From assembly GCF_000420245.1 (NCBI RefSeq), contig NZ_ATUO01000024.1:1-32611 (forward strand): a stretch of DNA of 32,611 bases. Reading direction: 5' to 3'. The notes beneath the pieces were generated by a model. It did not search any database. It had not been told where the DNA came from and saw only the letters and a program-made list of their open reading frames with translations. Positions 8,097 to 17,555 of the stretch are shown here, piece by piece (position 1 is the stretch's first letter; each line of letters opens with the position of its first letter). Position numbers and translations under genes: made by a program. This DNA comes from Psychromonas hadalis ATCC BAA-638 (GTDB taxonomy: Bacteria > Pseudomonadota > Gammaproteobacteria > Enterobacterales > Psychromonadaceae).

Positions 8097-9683
8097 ATGG
8101 CAGACGCTAAATTTCTTGAAGCCGTCAACTGTAGACGCACATTCGCAATCATCTCTCACCCCGATGCAGGTAAAACCACCATCACCGAAAAAGTCTTACT
8201 TTTCGGAAACGCACTGCAAAAAGCGGGTACAGTAAAAGGTAAAAAATCAGGTCAACATGCTAAATCGGATTGGATGGAAATTGAGAAAGAGCGTGGTATC
8301 TCAATCACCACCTCAGTGATGCAGTTTCCCTACAAAAATGCCATTGTTAACCTACTTGATACCCCCGGACATGAAGATTTCTCAGAAGATACTTATCGTA
8401 CATTAACGGCCGTTGATTCTTGTTTGATGGTCATTGATTCGGCAAAAGGGGTTGAAAATCGTACCATTAAATTAATGGAAGTCACTCGTTTACGTGATAC
8501 CCCTATCATCACTTTTATGAATAAATGTGACCGTGATATTCGTGATCCCATCGAGTTAATGGATGAGGTCGAAGCGGTGTTAAATATCGCTTGTGCACCT
8601 ATTACTTGGCCGATTGGCATGGGGAAAGAGTTTAAAGGTGTTTACCATCTATTAAATGATGAAGTTATTTTGTACTCAACGGGGCAAGGTCATACCATTC
8701 AAGAACGTCGCGTGATTAAAGGGTTAGATAACCCTGAATTAGATACGATTTTACCGCTACATATTGATGACTTACGTGAAGAGTTGGAGCTAGTATTAGG
8801 TGCATCGAACGAATTTGATTTAGAGATGTTTTTAAGCGGCGAATTAACCCCTGTCTATTTTGGCACTGCACTGGGTAATTTCGGTGTTGATCATGTATTA
8901 GATGGCTTGATTGACTGGGCACCAAAACCGTTAGCACGTGTTGCAAAGCAGCGCGTTGTAGAGCCGACAGAAGAGGACTTCTCTGGTTTTATCTTCAAAA
9001 TTCAAGCCAATATGGATCCCAAACATCGTGATCGTATCGCGTTTATGCGTATTTGCTCTGGGAAATATGAGAAAGGCATGAAAATGCTTCATGTGCGCAC
9101 GGGTAAAAAAGTAAGCATTTCTGATGCCGTTACCTTTATGGCGGGTGACCGAACCGCAACAGAAGAAGCCTATCCGGGTGATATTATTGGCCTACATAAT
9201 CACGGTACCATTCAGATTGGTGATGCGTTTACCTTAAATGAAGAGCTAAAATTTACCGGTATTCCCAACTTTGCACCTGAAATGTTCCGCCGTATACGTC
9301 TGCAAGATCCGCTTAAACAGAAGCAACTGTTAAAAGGGTTGATGCAACTCTCTGAAGAGGGCGCTGTACAGGTGTTTCGCCCATTGCGCAGTAATGATTT
9401 GATTGTGGGTGCGGTGGGTGTGTTGCAGTTTGAGGTGGTAGTACAACGCCTTAAATCAGAATACAAAGTGGACGCTATTTACGAAGGTATTAATGTTGCC
9501 ACTGCATTGTGGGTTGATAGTGAAGATGATCAAAAAATGGCGGAGTTTGAGAAAAAAGCTTACGATAACTTAGCCCTTGATGGCAGTAACAACTTAACCT
9601 ATGTCGCGCCGACCATGATTAACTTGAACCTCGCCATTGAACGTTATCCTGCGGTGAATTTCCGTAAAACACGTGAACATTAA
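8097..9683 (+). CDS. prfC: Peptide chain release factor 3
   Basis: A 528-residue translational GTPase that removes RF1/RF2 from the ribosome after termination and helps quality control after miscoding. The G1 loop is SHPDAGKTT (20–28), G2 lies in [14 protein letters not shown]3 is DTPGHEDF and G4 NKCDRD, followed by the RF3-specific domains II and III. Length matches the family (about 529). The start codon is only 20 bp beyond a MITE-like element, so its promoter either lies in the element or before it. A strong terminator follows. In enterobacteria prfC and yjjV are near neighbours, as here. Confidence 0.97.
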   Translation: MADAKFLEAVNCRRTFAIISHPDAGKTTITEKVLLFGNALQKAGTVKGKKSGQHAKSDWMEIEKERGISITTSVMQFPYKNAIVNLLDTPGHEDFSEDTYRTLTAVDSCLMVIDSAKGVENRTIKLMEVTRLRDTPIITFMNKCDRDIRDPIELMDEVEAVLNIACAPITWPIGMGKEFKGVYHLLNDEVILYSTGQGHTIQERRVIKGLDNPELDTILPLHIDDLREELELVLGASNEFDLEMFLSGELTPVYFGTALGNFGVDHVLDGLIDWAPKPLARVAKQRVVEPTEEDFSGFIFKIQANMDPKHRDRIAFMRICSGKYEKGMKMLHVRTGKKVSISDAVTFMAGDRTATEEAYPGDIIGLHNHGTIQIGDAFTLNEELKFTGIPNFAPEMFRRIRLQDPLKQKQLLKGLMQLSEEGAVQVFRPLRSNDLIVGAVGVLQFEVVVQRLKSEYKVDAIYEGINVATALWVDSEDDQKMAEFEKKAYDNLALDGSNNLTYVAPTMINLNLAIERYPAVNFRKTREH

Positions 9684-9705
9684 AAGTTGGCTCTGTATTA
9701 ATATT

Positions 9706-9729
9706 AAAGCGTCTTTGGACGCTTTTTTT
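9706..9729 (+). terminator. Intrinsic terminator of prfC
   Basis: An 8-bp perfect stem AAAGCGTC / GACGCTTT with loop TTTG leads into T7. It begins 22 bp after the prfC stop. Confidence 0.9.
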
Positions 9730-9761
9730 ATAACTTAAATCTGATAAACAGAGGAGATGAT

Positions 9762-10535
9762 ATGTTTATCGATAGTCACTGCCACCTTGATTTCGCCTGT
9801 TTTAGTGATCAGTTTGATTCCCTATTAACACAGTTAAATCAGCAACAGATAACAAAGCTGGTTATTCCCGCGACACAAGCGAGTGGTTGGTCTGCCATCA
9901 TGCAACTCGCAAACTCGCATTCTGCACTTTATTATGCATTGGGGCTTCATCCTCACTTTTTAGAAAATTTTCAAGTACAAAATTTAACACAATTACATTC
10001 ACAGCTTTCAATATGTGATAAAAAATGTATCGCCCTTGGTGAGATTGGGTTAGATAAATTTGCCCCGGCGAGCTTCGTTCAGCAAGAGTTTGTATTTGTT
10101 GAGCAACTAAAAATAGCACAACAACTTAAACTGCCTATTATTTTACATTGTGTTAAAAAACAAAATCGTGTTTTGGAACTATTAAAACAGCAATTTTTTA
10201 CTCAGGGCGGTGTTTATCATGCTTTTTCTGGTAGCTTGGAAATGGCGCATGCGTTTATTAAGTTAGGCTTTAAGTTGGGTATTGGCGGTGTTATTACTTA
10301 TCCTAATTCAACTAAAACACGAGAAACGGTTGCAAACCTACCGATCGAATCCATTTTATTAGAAACTGATGCACCTGATATGCCGCTTTATAATCAATCG
10401 ACTAAAATTAATACACCACTTAATATTCTGCCTATTTTTAATTGTTTAGCCGAACTTCGCAAAGAGTCAAAATCGTTACTTGCCAAGCAACTTTATGAAA
10501 ATAGCTGCTCAATTTTTTCGTTAAATAATGACTAA
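9762..10535 (+). CDS. yjjV: TatD-family metal-dependent hydrolase (YjjV-like)
   Basis: A 257-residue TIM-barrel hydrolase of the TatD DNase family. Metal ligands are in the expected places: His6 and His8 (DSHCHLD), Glu94 (GEIGLD), His129 (LHCVK), His153 (YHAFSG) and Asp203 (ETDAPDMPL). Family members act as metal-dependent 3'–5' exonucleases or deacylase-like hydrolases; the substrate of YjjV is not settled. GAGGAGA precedes the ATG. The gene lies between prfC and greA; the link to prfC supports the YjjV rather than TatD or YcfH assignment. Confidence 0.85.
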   Translation: MFIDSHCHLDFACFSDQFDSLLTQLNQQQITKLVIPATQASGWSAIMQLANSHSALYYALGLHPHFLENFQVQNLTQLHSQLSICDKKCIALGEIGLDKFAPASFVQQEFVFVEQLKIAQQLKLPIILHCVKKQNRVLELLKQQFFTQGGVYHAFSGSLEMAHAFIKLGFKLGIGGVITYPNSTKTRETVANLPIESILLETDAPDMPLYNQSTKINTPLNILPIFNCLAELRKESKSLLAKQLYENSCSIFSLNND

Positions 10536-10597
10536 CTTATAAATTCAGCGTAAAATAATCGCCTTTTATAAACAGTTTAAATTTAAGGTGATATTTC

Positions 10598-11077
10598 ATG
10601 GTGCAATACCCGATGACAGCCAAAGGCGCTGATGCGTTACGTAAAGAGCTTGAGCAATTAATGAATGTACTCCGCCCTGAAATTGTGGCCGCAATCGCTG
10701 AGGCGCGTGAACATGGCGATCTTAAAGAGAATGCGGAATACCACGCAGCGCGTGAGCAACAAGGCTTTTGTGAAGGGCGTATTCAAGATGTCGAAGCGAA
10801 ACTTTCAAATGCACAAATTATCGATGTCAGTAAATTGACTAATAATGGCAAAGTTATTTTTGGTACGACGGTAACAATCGTCAATGTAGAGACTGATGAA
10901 GAGGTGACTTATAAAATAGTGGGTGATGATGAGTCTAATATTAAATTAAATCTTATCTCCGTTAATTCACCGATAGCGCGTGGCTTAATTGGTAAGATGT
11001 TAGATGATGAAATTACCATCAAAACACCGGGTGGCGCAATTGAGTATGAGATCATCAATGTACAATACGTTGTATAA
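10598..11077 (+). CDS. greA: Transcription elongation factor GreA
   Basis: A 159-residue RNA polymerase secondary-channel factor that stimulates cleavage of backtracked RNA. The N-terminal antiparallel coiled coil (about 1–77) carries the acidic tip residues Asp41 and Glu44 in [11 protein letters not shown]; the C-terminal FKBP-like domain follows ([21 protein letters not shown]…). Length is normal for GreA (158). AAGGTG precedes the ATG. A degenerate copy of the palindromic repeat begins right at the stop codon, and a bidirectional terminator lies 250 bp beyond. Confidence 0.96.
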   Translation: MVQYPMTAKGADALRKELEQLMNVLRPEIVAAIAEAREHGDLKENAEYHAAREQQGFCEGRIQDVEAKLSNAQIIDVSKLTNNGKVIFGTTVTIVNVETDEEVTYKIVGDDESNIKLNLISVNSPIARGLIGKMLDDEITIKTPGGAIEYEIINVQYVV

Positions 11078-11300
11078 TAGCAATCAGAATAAGTAGCAGA
11101 ACAATCTTGCTGGTTAAAATAAATTATTTCATCGTTGTGATTTTCGTAAAAGGAACAAGCATAAAAGAATCAAAGTTTTTATTTTAATGATGCCGAAAGA
11201 GGATTAACGGAGCTAATCTCTCGAAAGGCGTCAACTTATGCCTTGAACTAATCTATTTTCCCTGCGCAATGGAAACTCTCATACTTAATCCAATGGGTAT
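11077..11300 (-). repeat. Palindromic repeat, copy 4 (reverse, with a ~65-bp internal insertion)
   Basis: On the minus strand the segment aligns with the 162-bp element: ATAGCAATCAGAATAAGTAG, CTGGTTAAAATAA, TTCGTAAAAGGAACAAGCAT, GTCAACTTATGCCTTGAACTA and ATTTTCCCTGCGCAATGG come in the right order. About 65 bp (roughly 11164–11228) without a counterpart in the other copies interrupts it. The first base coincides with the last base of the greA stop codon. Confidence 0.7.
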
Positions 11301-11324
11301 AATAATTTAGGTGTATTTTGAATA

Positions 11325-11354
11325 CAAAAAAGCCCAGAACATCTGGGCTTTTTA
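11325..11354. terminator. Bidirectional terminator between greA and yhbY
   Basis: A perfect 8-bp stem AGCCCAGA / TCTGGGCT with loop ACA is flanked by A6 on the left and T5 on the right. It serves the convergent genes greA and yhbY. Confidence 0.9.
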
Positions 11355-11377
11355 ATTATGAGTCAAGAAAGAAAAAG

Positions 11378-11674
11378 TTACTTACGCGGTAAGTCGACTT
11401 TCTTCTCTTCACTTTGGCGATATAACACCACAATGTGACCAATTTTTGCGACATTAATTGCTTGGGTTTCACGTACAATCGCATCAATAATTAATTGTTT
11501 CATTTCACGATCGTCAGTGGCTATTTTAACTTTGATTAACTCATGAAAATTAAGAGCATTCTCAATTTCAACAAGTACACCTTCAGTGAGGCCATTTTGA
11601 CCCAGTAATACAACAGGTTTTAGCGCGTGGGCTAAACCTTTTAAGTGTTTTTTCTGTTTATTTGATAAGTTCAT
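11378..11674 (-). CDS. yhbY: Ribosome assembly RNA-binding protein YhbY (CRM domain)
   Basis: A 98-residue single-domain CRM protein which binds pre-50S particles through 23S rRNA. It follows the E. coli protein almost word for word in MNLSNKQKKHLKGLAHAL and in the VVLLGQNGLTEGV loop, with the conserved GxxG-type RNA loop (GQNG), and ends DLPRK. I place the start at ATG 11674, which matches the family N-terminus; an in-frame ATG at 11710 would add 12 unsupported residues. It is divergent from rlmE, the usual arrangement in gammaproteobacteria, where both act in large-subunit biogenesis. Confidence 0.93.
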   Translation of the reverse strand: MNLSNKQKKHLKGLAHALKPVVLLGQNGLTEGVLVEIENALNFHELIKVKIATDDREMKQLIIDAIVRETQAINVAKIGHIVVLYRQSEEKKVDLPRK

Positions 11675-11772
11675 ACAAATTCTTTCATTTAGGGGTTGAA
11701 AACGACTCATTCTACCCTTAAATAATAACTTTTACTATTCTATTCATCACTAACCTAAACGAGAATATCTCC

Positions 11773-12441
11773 ATGGGCAAAAAAGTCAACTCAATCGCAT
11801 CAAAACCGGGTGTATTAAAAAAAAGCAGCTCGGGTAGTTCAAAGCGTTGGATGCAAGAGCATGTTAATGATTTCTATGTAAAAGAGGCAAATCGTCTTGG
11901 TTTACGATCACGTGCCGTATTTAAACTCGAAGAGATCAATAAAAAAGATAAATTAATCAAATCGGGCATGACCGTGGTCGATTTAGGTGCTGCACCGGGC
12001 AGTTGGTCACAATGGTGTGTTGATAATGTGGGTTCAAGAGGTAAAGTTATCGCCTGTGATATTTTAGCGATGGATTCTATCGCTGGTGTTGATTTTTTGC
12101 AGGGTGATTTCCGTGAAGAAGAGGTGCTAAATACACTATTAAAACGCATTGGTGATAACAAAGTCGATGTGGTGTTGTCTGACATGTCACCTAATATGAG
12201 CGGTAATGCGGCCATGGATCAGCCAAAATCGATGTACCTTGTTGAATTGGCGTTGGATATGTGTGGTGATGTATTGGTGAAAGAGGGCGCTTTTATTGTT
12301 AAAGTATTTATGGGCGCAGACTTTGATGCTTACATGCAGGCAGTAAAAAAACAGTTTAAAGTGGTGAAAACGCGCAAACCAGAATCATCACGCGCACGCT
12401 CGCGTGAGGTATATTTAGTCGCAACAGGATTTAAAGGGTGA
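11773..12441 (+). CDS. rlmE: 23S rRNA 2'-O-ribose U2552 methyltransferase
   Basis: A 222-residue SAM-dependent methyltransferase modifying U2552 in the 23S rRNA A loop, late in 50S assembly. The SAM motif is [14 protein letters not shown] (68–81). The catalytic K-D-K-E set is Lys51, Asp137 (LSDM), Lys177 (VKVF) and Glu212 (SREVY), each 13 positions beyond the E. coli numbers because the N-terminus is longer by a Ser/Lys-rich stretch. It is followed by ftsH, as in E. coli, where the pair is heat-shock controlled; I see no clear sigma-32 promoter. The gap to ftsH contains two hairpins. Confidence 0.96.
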   Translation: MGKKVNSIASKPGVLKKSSSGSSKRWMQEHVNDFYVKEANRLGLRSRAVFKLEEINKKDKLIKSGMTVVDLGAAPGSWSQWCVDNVGSRGKVIACDILAMDSIAGVDFLQGDFREEEVLNTLLKRIGDNKVDVVLSDMSPNMSGNAAMDQPKSMYLVELALDMCGDVLVKEGAFIVKVFMGADFDAYMQAVKKQFKVVKTRKPESSRARSREVYLVATGFKG

Positions 12442-12456
12442 TTTTGTCATTTTATG

Positions 12457-12496
12457 GCCACTATATAGTGGCGACTACTTTTAAACTGTAGTAGTC
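12457..12496. other. Two tandem hairpins in the rlmE–ftsH gap
   Basis: GCCACTATATAGTGGC (12457–12472) is a perfect 16-bp palindrome. Directly after it GACTAC (12473–12478) pairs with GTAGTC (12491–12496). Neither is followed by a T-run, so they are not classical terminators; they may bind a protein or shape the intercistronic mRNA. Confidence 0.55.
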
Positions 12497-12535
12497 TAAT
12501 GAACGAAATTTATTAATTAACATGAGGTTTACATC

Positions 12536-14458
12536 TTGAACGATATGGCAAAAAACCTAATATTATGGCTAGTTATCGCGGTAGTATTAATGTCCCTATT
12601 CCAAGGGTTTGGTACAGAAAGTGACAAACAAACTGCAATTGATTATACAACTTTTAATAAAGAAGTGAGCCAAGGACAAATTCAGCAAGTCCAAATTGAT
12701 GGTCCAGTGATCACAGGGGTGAAAAGTAATCAAAGCACCTTTGTTACTTATATCCCTGCACCCGATTTGGATCTAATGAACTACCTTATTAAATACAACG
12801 TAAAAGTGGAAGGTACGCCACCAGAAGAGACCAGTTTCTTAGCCTCTATTTTTGTTTCGTGGTTCCCAATGTTGTTGCTTATTGGTGTATGGATTTTCTT
12901 CATGCGTAATATGCAAGGTGGCGGTAAAGGTGGCGCGATGTCATTTGGTAAGAGTAAAGCCAAATTGATGGGCGAAGACCAAATAAAAACTACCTTTGCT
13001 GATGTCGCAGGCTGTGATGAAGCCAAGGAGGATGTAAAAGAGTTAGTTGATTATCTTAAAGATTCAACTAGGTTCGAAAAGTTGGGTGGTCGTCTTCCAA
13101 CAGGTATTTTATTGGTGGGTCCGCCGGGTACGGGTAAAACCTTACTTGCCAAAGCGATTGCTGGTGAAGCCAAAGTACCTTTCTTTGCTATTTCAGGATC
13201 TGATTTTGTTGAGATGTTTGTTGGTGTGGGTGCATCACGTGTACGTGATATGTTTGAACAGGCTAAAAAATCAGCGCCATGTATCATCTTTATCGATGAG
13301 ATTGATGCGGTGGGTCGCCAGCGTGGTAGTGGTGTTGGTGGTGGTAACGATGAACGTGAACAAACATTAAATCAGTTGCTCGTTGAGATGGATGGTTTTG
13401 AAGGTAATGAAGGTGTTATTGTTATCGCCGCGACTAATAGACCTGATGTATTAGATTCCGCATTGCTTCGACCTGGTCGTTTTGACCGTCAAGTGGTGGT
13501 TAGCTTACCTGATGTGCGTGGCCGTGAGCAGATTTTAAATGTATATATGCGCAAAGTACCATTAGCTGATGATGTGAAAGCAAATGTTCTTGCGCGTGGT
13601 ACACCAGGTTTTTCTGGTGCGGATTTAGCAAATCTTGTTAATGAAGCTGCATTGTTTGCTGCTCGTTCAAATAAGCGCACGATTAACGCGGAAGATTTTG
13701 AACAAGCGCGTGATAAAATATTAATGGGTGCTGAGCGTCGTAGTTTAGTGATGCGCGTAGAAGATAAAGAATCAACGGCATACCATGAAGCGGGCCATGC
13801 CATTGTTGCGAAATTAGTGCCACAGCATCACCCGATTCATAAGGTGACAATTATTCCACGTGGTCGTGCATTAGGTGTGACACAATTTTTACCAGAAGGT
13901 GATCAAATTAGTCAAAATCGTCAAGAGCTAGAAAGTAGTATTTCAGTTGCTTACGGTGGCCGAATTGCAGAAGAGCTGATTTACGGTAAAGATAAAGTTT
14001 CAACGGGGGCATCACAAGATATTAAACAGGCTTCCTCTATTGCGCGTTCAATGGTAACCGAGTGGGGTTTTTCAGAAAAATTGGGGCCTATTTTATTAAC
14101 AGCAGAGCCAAATTCATTACGTTCAAATACCGTTTCTCATGAAACCGGTAAACTGATTGATGATGAAGTTCGCATGTTTATTGAAATAAACTATCAACGC
14201 GCTTATAAATTACTCTCTGATAACCTTGATATTTTACATGCAATGAAAGATGCTCTAATGAAGTTTGAAACCATTGATGCACTTCAGGTTGATGATTTGA
14301 TGGCACGTATTGAAGTGCGTCCACCAAAAGATTGGAGTGAAGATAAATCTGAGTCTGGAAAAAAAAAGCCAGAAGAAAATGCTGAAAGCGCTGAGCCTGT
14401 CGCTACAGATGTTGAAGTCGAAGATAAAAAAGAAGATAAAAAAGAAGATAAAGAGTAA
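12536..14458 (+). CDS. ftsH: ATP-dependent zinc metalloprotease FtsH
   Basis: A 640-residue hexameric inner-membrane AAA+ protease that degrades misassembled membrane proteins and short-lived regulators such as sigma-32 and LpxC in E. coli. Membrane segments at about 7–23 and 104–123 flank a small periplasmic domain. The AAA module has Walker A GPPGTGKT (195–202), Walker B IIFIDEID (250–257) and the SRH around 301–318; the zinc motif HEAGH is at 417–421. The start is TTG, eight bases after GAGG; an internal ATG three codons on is too far from that site. The C-terminus ends in a charged repeat [12 protein letters not shown] not shared by the E. coli protein. Confidence 0.97.
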   Translation: MNDMAKNLILWLVIAVVLMSLFQGFGTESDKQTAIDYTTFNKEVSQGQIQQVQIDGPVITGVKSNQSTFVTYIPAPDLDLMNYLIKYNVKVEGTPPEETSFLASIFVSWFPMLLLIGVWIFFMRNMQGGGKGGAMSFGKSKAKLMGEDQIKTTFADVAGCDEAKEDVKELVDYLKDSTRFEKLGGRLPTGILLVGPPGTGKTLLAKAIAGEAKVPFFAISGSDFVEMFVGVGASRVRDMFEQAKKSAPCIIFIDEIDAVGRQRGSGVGGGNDEREQTLNQLLVEMDGFEGNEGVIVIAATNRPDVLDSALLRPGRFDRQVVVSLPDVRGREQILNVYMRKVPLADDVKANVLARGTPGFSGADLANLVNEAALFAARSNKRTINAEDFEQARDKILMGAERRSLVMRVEDKESTAYHEAGHAIVAKLVPQHHPIHKVTIIPRGRALGVTQFLPEGDQISQNRQELESSISVAYGGRIAEELIYGKDKVSTGASQDIKQASSIARSMVTEWGFSEKLGPILLTAEPNSLRSNTVSHETGKLIDDEVRMFIEINYQRAYKLLSDNLDILHAMKDALMKFETIDALQVDDLMARIEVRPPKDWSEDKSESGKKKPEENAESAEPVATDVEVEDKKEDKKEDKE

Positions 14459-14482
14459 TATTTTCTTCAATAGTAATTTATA

Positions 14483-14511
14483 AAAAAACCTAAGCTTGCT
14501 TAGGTTTTTTT
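14483..14511 (+). terminator. Intrinsic terminator of ftsH
   Basis: CCTAAG and CTTAGG form the core stem around a CTTG loop, extended by A6 against T7. It lies 25–50 bp after the ftsH stop and before folP. Confidence 0.88.
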
Positions 14512-14539
14512 ATAGGTGAAATAAATAGGTGAGAGTAAG

Positions 14540-15370
14540 ATGCAACTACAAAGTGGCGATAGGGTTCTAGATTTAAGTACACCACAGGTGATGGGTATTT
14601 TAAATGTGACCCCTGATTCTTTTTCTGATGGTGGTAACTTTGCAACGATTGATAATGCATTATTACAAGCAACAAAAATGGTTGAGCAGGGCGCAAGTAT
14701 TATTGATATTGGCGGTGAATCAACAAAGCCGGGTGCGGTTGATGTGGTTGCTGAACAGGAGCTAGAAAGAGTGATTCCTGTGATTGAAAAAATAGCACAA
14801 AATCTAGATTGCATGATCTCTATAGATACCAGTAAAGCGATTGTGATGAGGGAAGCGGTGCAAGCAGGGGCGCATATTCTTAATGACGTGCGCGCATTAC
14901 AGGAAGAAGGCGCACTGCAAGCTGCCGTAAAAGCACAGGTTCCAGTTTGTTTGATGCACATGCAAGGTGCGCCACGGTCGATGCAAGTTGCGCCTCAATA
15001 CGATAATTTGCTCGATGATGTTAAATGTTTTTTACTGCAACGTGCTGATTTTTGTATAAAAGCAGGTATTAAAAAAGAGCATATAATTTTAGATCTGGGT
15101 TTTGGTTTTGGAAAATCATTGGCGCATAATTTTGAATTGCTGGGCGCAATGAAACAATTTGTTAAACTAGGTTATCCGCTGTTAACGGGGGTTTCACGAA
15201 AATCAATGTTTGGTCATTTGCTAAACCGTGATATAAATGAGCGTCTCGCAGGGAGTTTAGCGGGGGCAATAATTGCAATACAGCAGGGATCGCAAATAAT
15301 TCGAGTACATGATGTCGCCGAAACGGCTGATGTCATTAAGATTTTACAAGCAGTAAATGTTTTTAACTAA
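14540..15370 (+). CDS. folP: Dihydropteroate synthase
   Basis: A 276-residue TIM-barrel enzyme joining 6-hydroxymethyl-dihydropterin pyrophosphate with p-aminobenzoate to give dihydropteroate in folate synthesis; it is the sulfonamide target. Seen motifs: MGILNVTPDSFSDGG with the metal-binding Asn, GGESTKPGA in the flexible loop, the DTSKA strand, the NDV segment (DPPS family core) and the GVSRKSMFG loop with the Lys/Ser that contact pterin and pABA. It is followed 18 bp later by glmM, the usual operon partner in this group, so the two are surely cotranscribed. Confidence 0.96.
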   Translation: MQLQSGDRVLDLSTPQVMGILNVTPDSFSDGGNFATIDNALLQATKMVEQGASIIDIGGESTKPGAVDVVAEQELERVIPVIEKIAQNLDCMISIDTSKAIVMREAVQAGAHILNDVRALQEEGALQAAVKAQVPVCLMHMQGAPRSMQVAPQYDNLLDDVKCFLLQRADFCIKAGIKKEHIILDLGFGFGKSLAHNFELLGAMKQFVKLGYPLLTGVSRKSMFGHLLNRDINERLAGSLAGAIIAIQQGSQIIRVHDVAETADVIKILQAVNVFN

Positions 15371-15388
15371 TCAATAAGAAGAACCCCT

Positions 15389-16720
15389 ATGAAAAAAAAA
15401 TATTTTGGTACTGATGGTATTCGTGGAAAAGTTGGCGAATCTTTAATTACCCCTGAGTTTGCTTTGAAATTAGGTTGGGCAGCTGGACGCGTGTTAGCAA
15501 AGTCTGGTTCTAAAAAAGTATTAATTGGTAAAGATCCACGCATTTCAGGATATATGCTAGAGGCCGCATTACAAGCTGGCTTAACCGCCGCTGGTTTGCG
15601 TCCTGTGTTGATGGGGCCGATGCCTACTCCCGCTGTTGCTTATTTAACGCGTACTTTTCGTGCCACAGCGGGCATTGTGATTAGCGCTTCCCATAATCCT
15701 TATTATGATAACGGTATTAAATTCTTTTCCGATGAGGGTATTAAACTCTCTGAAGAGATTGAATTACAGATAGAAGCGGAAATTGATAAACCCCTTAAAT
15801 GTGTAGACTCAAGTGAACTCGGTAAAGCGTATCGCATTAACGATGCGGCGGGTCGCTACATTGAATTTTGTAAAAGCACCTTTCCCAATAAATATAACTT
15901 AAGCGGTCTTAAAATTGTGGTGGACTGTGCTAATGGGGCGACTTACCATATTGCGCCGTTAGTGATTAGTGAATTAGGCGCCAATGTAATTGCCATGGGT
16001 GTTGAGCCGAATGGGCGTAATATCAATCTAAATTGCGGTGCAACCAGTATGCAGGCGCTTTCTGAGCGTGTTGTTAAAGAGAAAGCGGATTTTGGCATCG
16101 CGTTTGATGGCGATGGTGACAGGGTGATGATGGTGGATCACACTGGGTATGTGCTTGATGGTGATGAGCTTCTTTATATTATCGCACGCAATAAATTACG
16201 TACGGGTGAGCTAAAAGGGGGGGCGGTAGGGACGTTAATGTCTAACCTCGGGCTTGAGCAAGCATTAAAAACATTAGGTATCCCATTTGTTCGCTCAGAT
16301 GTAGGTGATCGCCATGTAATGGAGCTGATGAAAAAAAATAACTGGTGTATTGGTGCTGAGAATTCAGGGCATGTTATCTGTTCAGATTATCTGCCCACGG
16401 GTGATGGTATTGTTTCAGGCTTACAGGTGATTAGTGCAATGCAAGGCAGTCGTATGACGTTACATGAGCTGCGTCAAGGCATGAAAAAATACCCGCAAGT
16501 GATGCTAAATGTCCGTTTTAATAATGAAATTGATCCCTTACAAGATAAAGATGTATTAGCTGAGTTGAAAATAGTAGAAGCATTACTGGAAGATAAAGGT
16601 CGGGTATTGTTGCGTAAATCAGGCACTGAGCCCGTTTTTCGCGTGATGGTCGAGGCAGACGAGAAAGAGAGTGTTGTGCAAGGCTATGCACAACGAATAG
16701 CGGATAAAGTGAAAGCTTAA
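15389..16720 (+). CDS. glmM: Phosphoglucosamine mutase
   Basis: A 443-residue alpha-D-phosphohexomutase which converts glucosamine-6-phosphate to glucosamine-1-phosphate, leading to UDP-GlcNAc for peptidoglycan and LPS. The active-site phosphoserine is Ser101 in [13 protein letters not shown]; the Mg site is DGDGDR with Asp240, Asp242 and Asp244; the sugar-binding loop is GAENSGH and the phosphate-binding loop is [11 protein letters not shown] near the C-terminus. The start FGTDGIRG matches the family. A weak hairpin (16723–16746) lies just after the stop. Confidence 0.97.
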   Translation: MKKKYFGTDGIRGKVGESLITPEFALKLGWAAGRVLAKSGSKKVLIGKDPRISGYMLEAALQAGLTAAGLRPVLMGPMPTPAVAYLTRTFRATAGIVISASHNPYYDNGIKFFSDEGIKLSEEIELQIEAEIDKPLKCVDSSELGKAYRINDAAGRYIEFCKSTFPNKYNLSGLKIVVDCANGATYHIAPLVISELGANVIAMGVEPNGRNINLNCGATSMQALSERVVKEKADFGIAFDGDGDRVMMVDHTGYVLDGDELLYIIARNKLRTGELKGGAVGTLMSNLGLEQALKTLGIPFVRSDVGDRHVMELMKKNNWCIGAENSGHVICSDYLPTGDGIVSGLQVISAMQGSRMTLHELRQGMKKYPQVMLNVRFNNEIDPLQDKDVLAELKIVEALLEDKGRVLLRKSGTEPVFRVMVEADEKESVVQGYAQRIADKVKA

Positions 16721-16827
16721 TTGTCTATTTTGTTTGAAAAGTAGACGAATAAACTATTAAAACAATAAAAGATTAAAATTGTCCGTTTATTGCCTTGTGG
16801 TTTAATGTTGTTTTCAGTATTATTCGC

Positions 16828-16847
16828 CCGCTCTGTTGTGAGAGCGG
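16828..16847 (+). other. Stem-loop upstream of secG
   Basis: CCGCTCT and AGAGCGG form a perfect 7-bp stem with loop GTTGTG, followed by ACAAGTTTT. It lies about 20 bp before the secG start region. The T-run is short; it may be a weak terminator/attenuator or an mRNA 5' hairpin. Confidence 0.5.
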
Positions 16848-16869
16848 ACAAGTTTTAAAGGAAAACTTT

Positions 16870-17190
16870 ATGTACGAAATACTGTTAATTGTTTATTTGA
16901 TTGTTTCAATTATTCTTGTTGGTTTTGTGTTAATTCAACAGGGTAAGGGAGCAGGTATGGGTGCGTCATTTGGCTCTGGTGCTTCAAATACAGTATTTGG
17001 TGCAAGTGGTGCGGGTAATTTTATGACACGCACAACCGCTGTTCTTGCGATTGCTTTTTTTGTGTTAAGTTTGTTGCTTGGTAACTTATCAAGCAATAAA
17101 GCATCTGCGGATAAAACGTTCTCTGATCTAACGATTGAAGAAACAGTGGCACCAGTAGAAGTTGATACCTCAACTCAAATACCTGAGTAA
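16870..17190 (+). CDS. secG: Protein translocase subunit SecG
   Basis: A 106-residue inner-membrane subunit of the SecYEG channel. Two membrane segments are visible, about residues 2–22 (EILLIVYLIVSIILVGFVLI) and 53–72, linked by the conserved GxGAGMGASFGSGASNTVFGASG loop, with an acidic C-terminal tail. I start it at ATG 16870, 7 bp after AAAGGAAA, since this gives the family N-terminus; an open frame extends upstream to 16795 but would put polar residues before the first membrane helix. It is followed by tRNA-Leu(GAG), the same order as in E. coli. Confidence 0.94.
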   Translation: MYEILLIVYLIVSIILVGFVLIQQGKGAGMGASFGSGASNTVFGASGAGNFMTRTTAVLAIAFFVLSLLLGNLSSNKASADKTFSDLTIEETVAPVEVDTSTQIPE

Positions 17191-17206
17191 AAGAATTTAA
17201 AAATTT

Positions 17207-17291
17207 GCGGATGTGGTGAAATTGGTAGACACGCAGCCTTGAGGGGGCTGTGGCTTAGGCCGTGAGAGTTCAAGTCTCTCCATCCGCACCA
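17207..17291 (+). tRNA. tRNA-Leu (anticodon GAG)
   Basis: A complete 85-nt class II tRNA. Acceptor stem GCGGATG / CATCCGC with A73 and encoded CCA (17289–17291); anticodon stem CAGCC / GGCTG around the loop TTGAGGG with GAG at 17241–17243; a long variable arm TGGCTTAGGCCGT; T arm GAGAG-TTCAAGT-CTCTC. It corresponds to E. coli leuU, also located after secG. Confidence 0.97.
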
Positions 17292-17296
17292 TTTTT

Positions 17297-17332
17297 AAAA
17301 CCCAAAGTAATCTGATTACTTTGGGTTTTTTT
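17297..17332 (+). terminator. Terminator after tRNA-Leu
   Basis: A perfect 13-bp stem AACCCAAAGTAAT / ATTACTTTGGGTT with loop CTG leads into T7. It closes the secG–tRNA transcript. Confidence 0.93.
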
Positions 17333-17357
17333 ATGCCTTTTAAATGGCCGATAAAGA

Positions 17358-17386
17358 TTGCTTACAGAAAGGAATCTGTTTATAAT
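17358..17386 (+). promoter_or_regulatory. Strong sigma-70 promoter before the rimP–nusA operon
   Basis: TTGCTT (17358–17363), a 17-bp spacer, and a perfect TATAAT (17381–17386) are followed by CCGCGCC, a GC-rich discriminator typical of stable-RNA and ribosomal promoters under stringent control. The nearest gene start is more than 200 bp away with two terminators between. Confidence 0.8.
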
Positions 17387-17392
17387 CCGCGC

Positions 17393-17512
17393 CATTAAGC
17401 GAACTGTTTAATTTATTAACAGTTTGGCCATTCAGATCAAGTATTACTAATATTGGTCTCGCTTGTTGTAAGCAAGCAATTGAATGAAGCTCCAATTTAT
17501 TGGGGCTTTTTT
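17393..17512 (+). ncRNA. Candidate ~120-nt small RNA or leader
   Basis: The unit runs from the expected start site of the strong promoter at 17358–17386 to an intrinsic terminator (AAGCTCCAA / TTGGGGCTT, loop TTTA, T6; 17487–17512). No ORF or tRNA fold is visible. The interior has two further hairpins: AACTGTT/AACAGTT (17402–17424) and GCTTG/CAAGC (17461–17477). In E. coli a tRNA-fMet gene (metY) sits at this place. It may be an independent sRNA or the attenuated leader of rimP–nusA–infB. No family recognised. Confidence 0.5.
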
Positions 17513-17555
17513 GTTATTTGTTACTTTGAAAACATTCAATGTGACAAAAATTATT

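Noticed and set aside
13047-13370. 107-codon plus-strand frame inside ftsH
   Set aside because: It overlaps the conserved AAA domain in another frame and its sequence is low-complexity; a shadow of ftsH.
17393-17512. tRNA-fMet at the metY position
   Set aside because: No CCTGGTAGCTCGTCGGGCTC-like D/anticodon region, no GGTTCAAATCC T loop and no matching acceptor ends are present.
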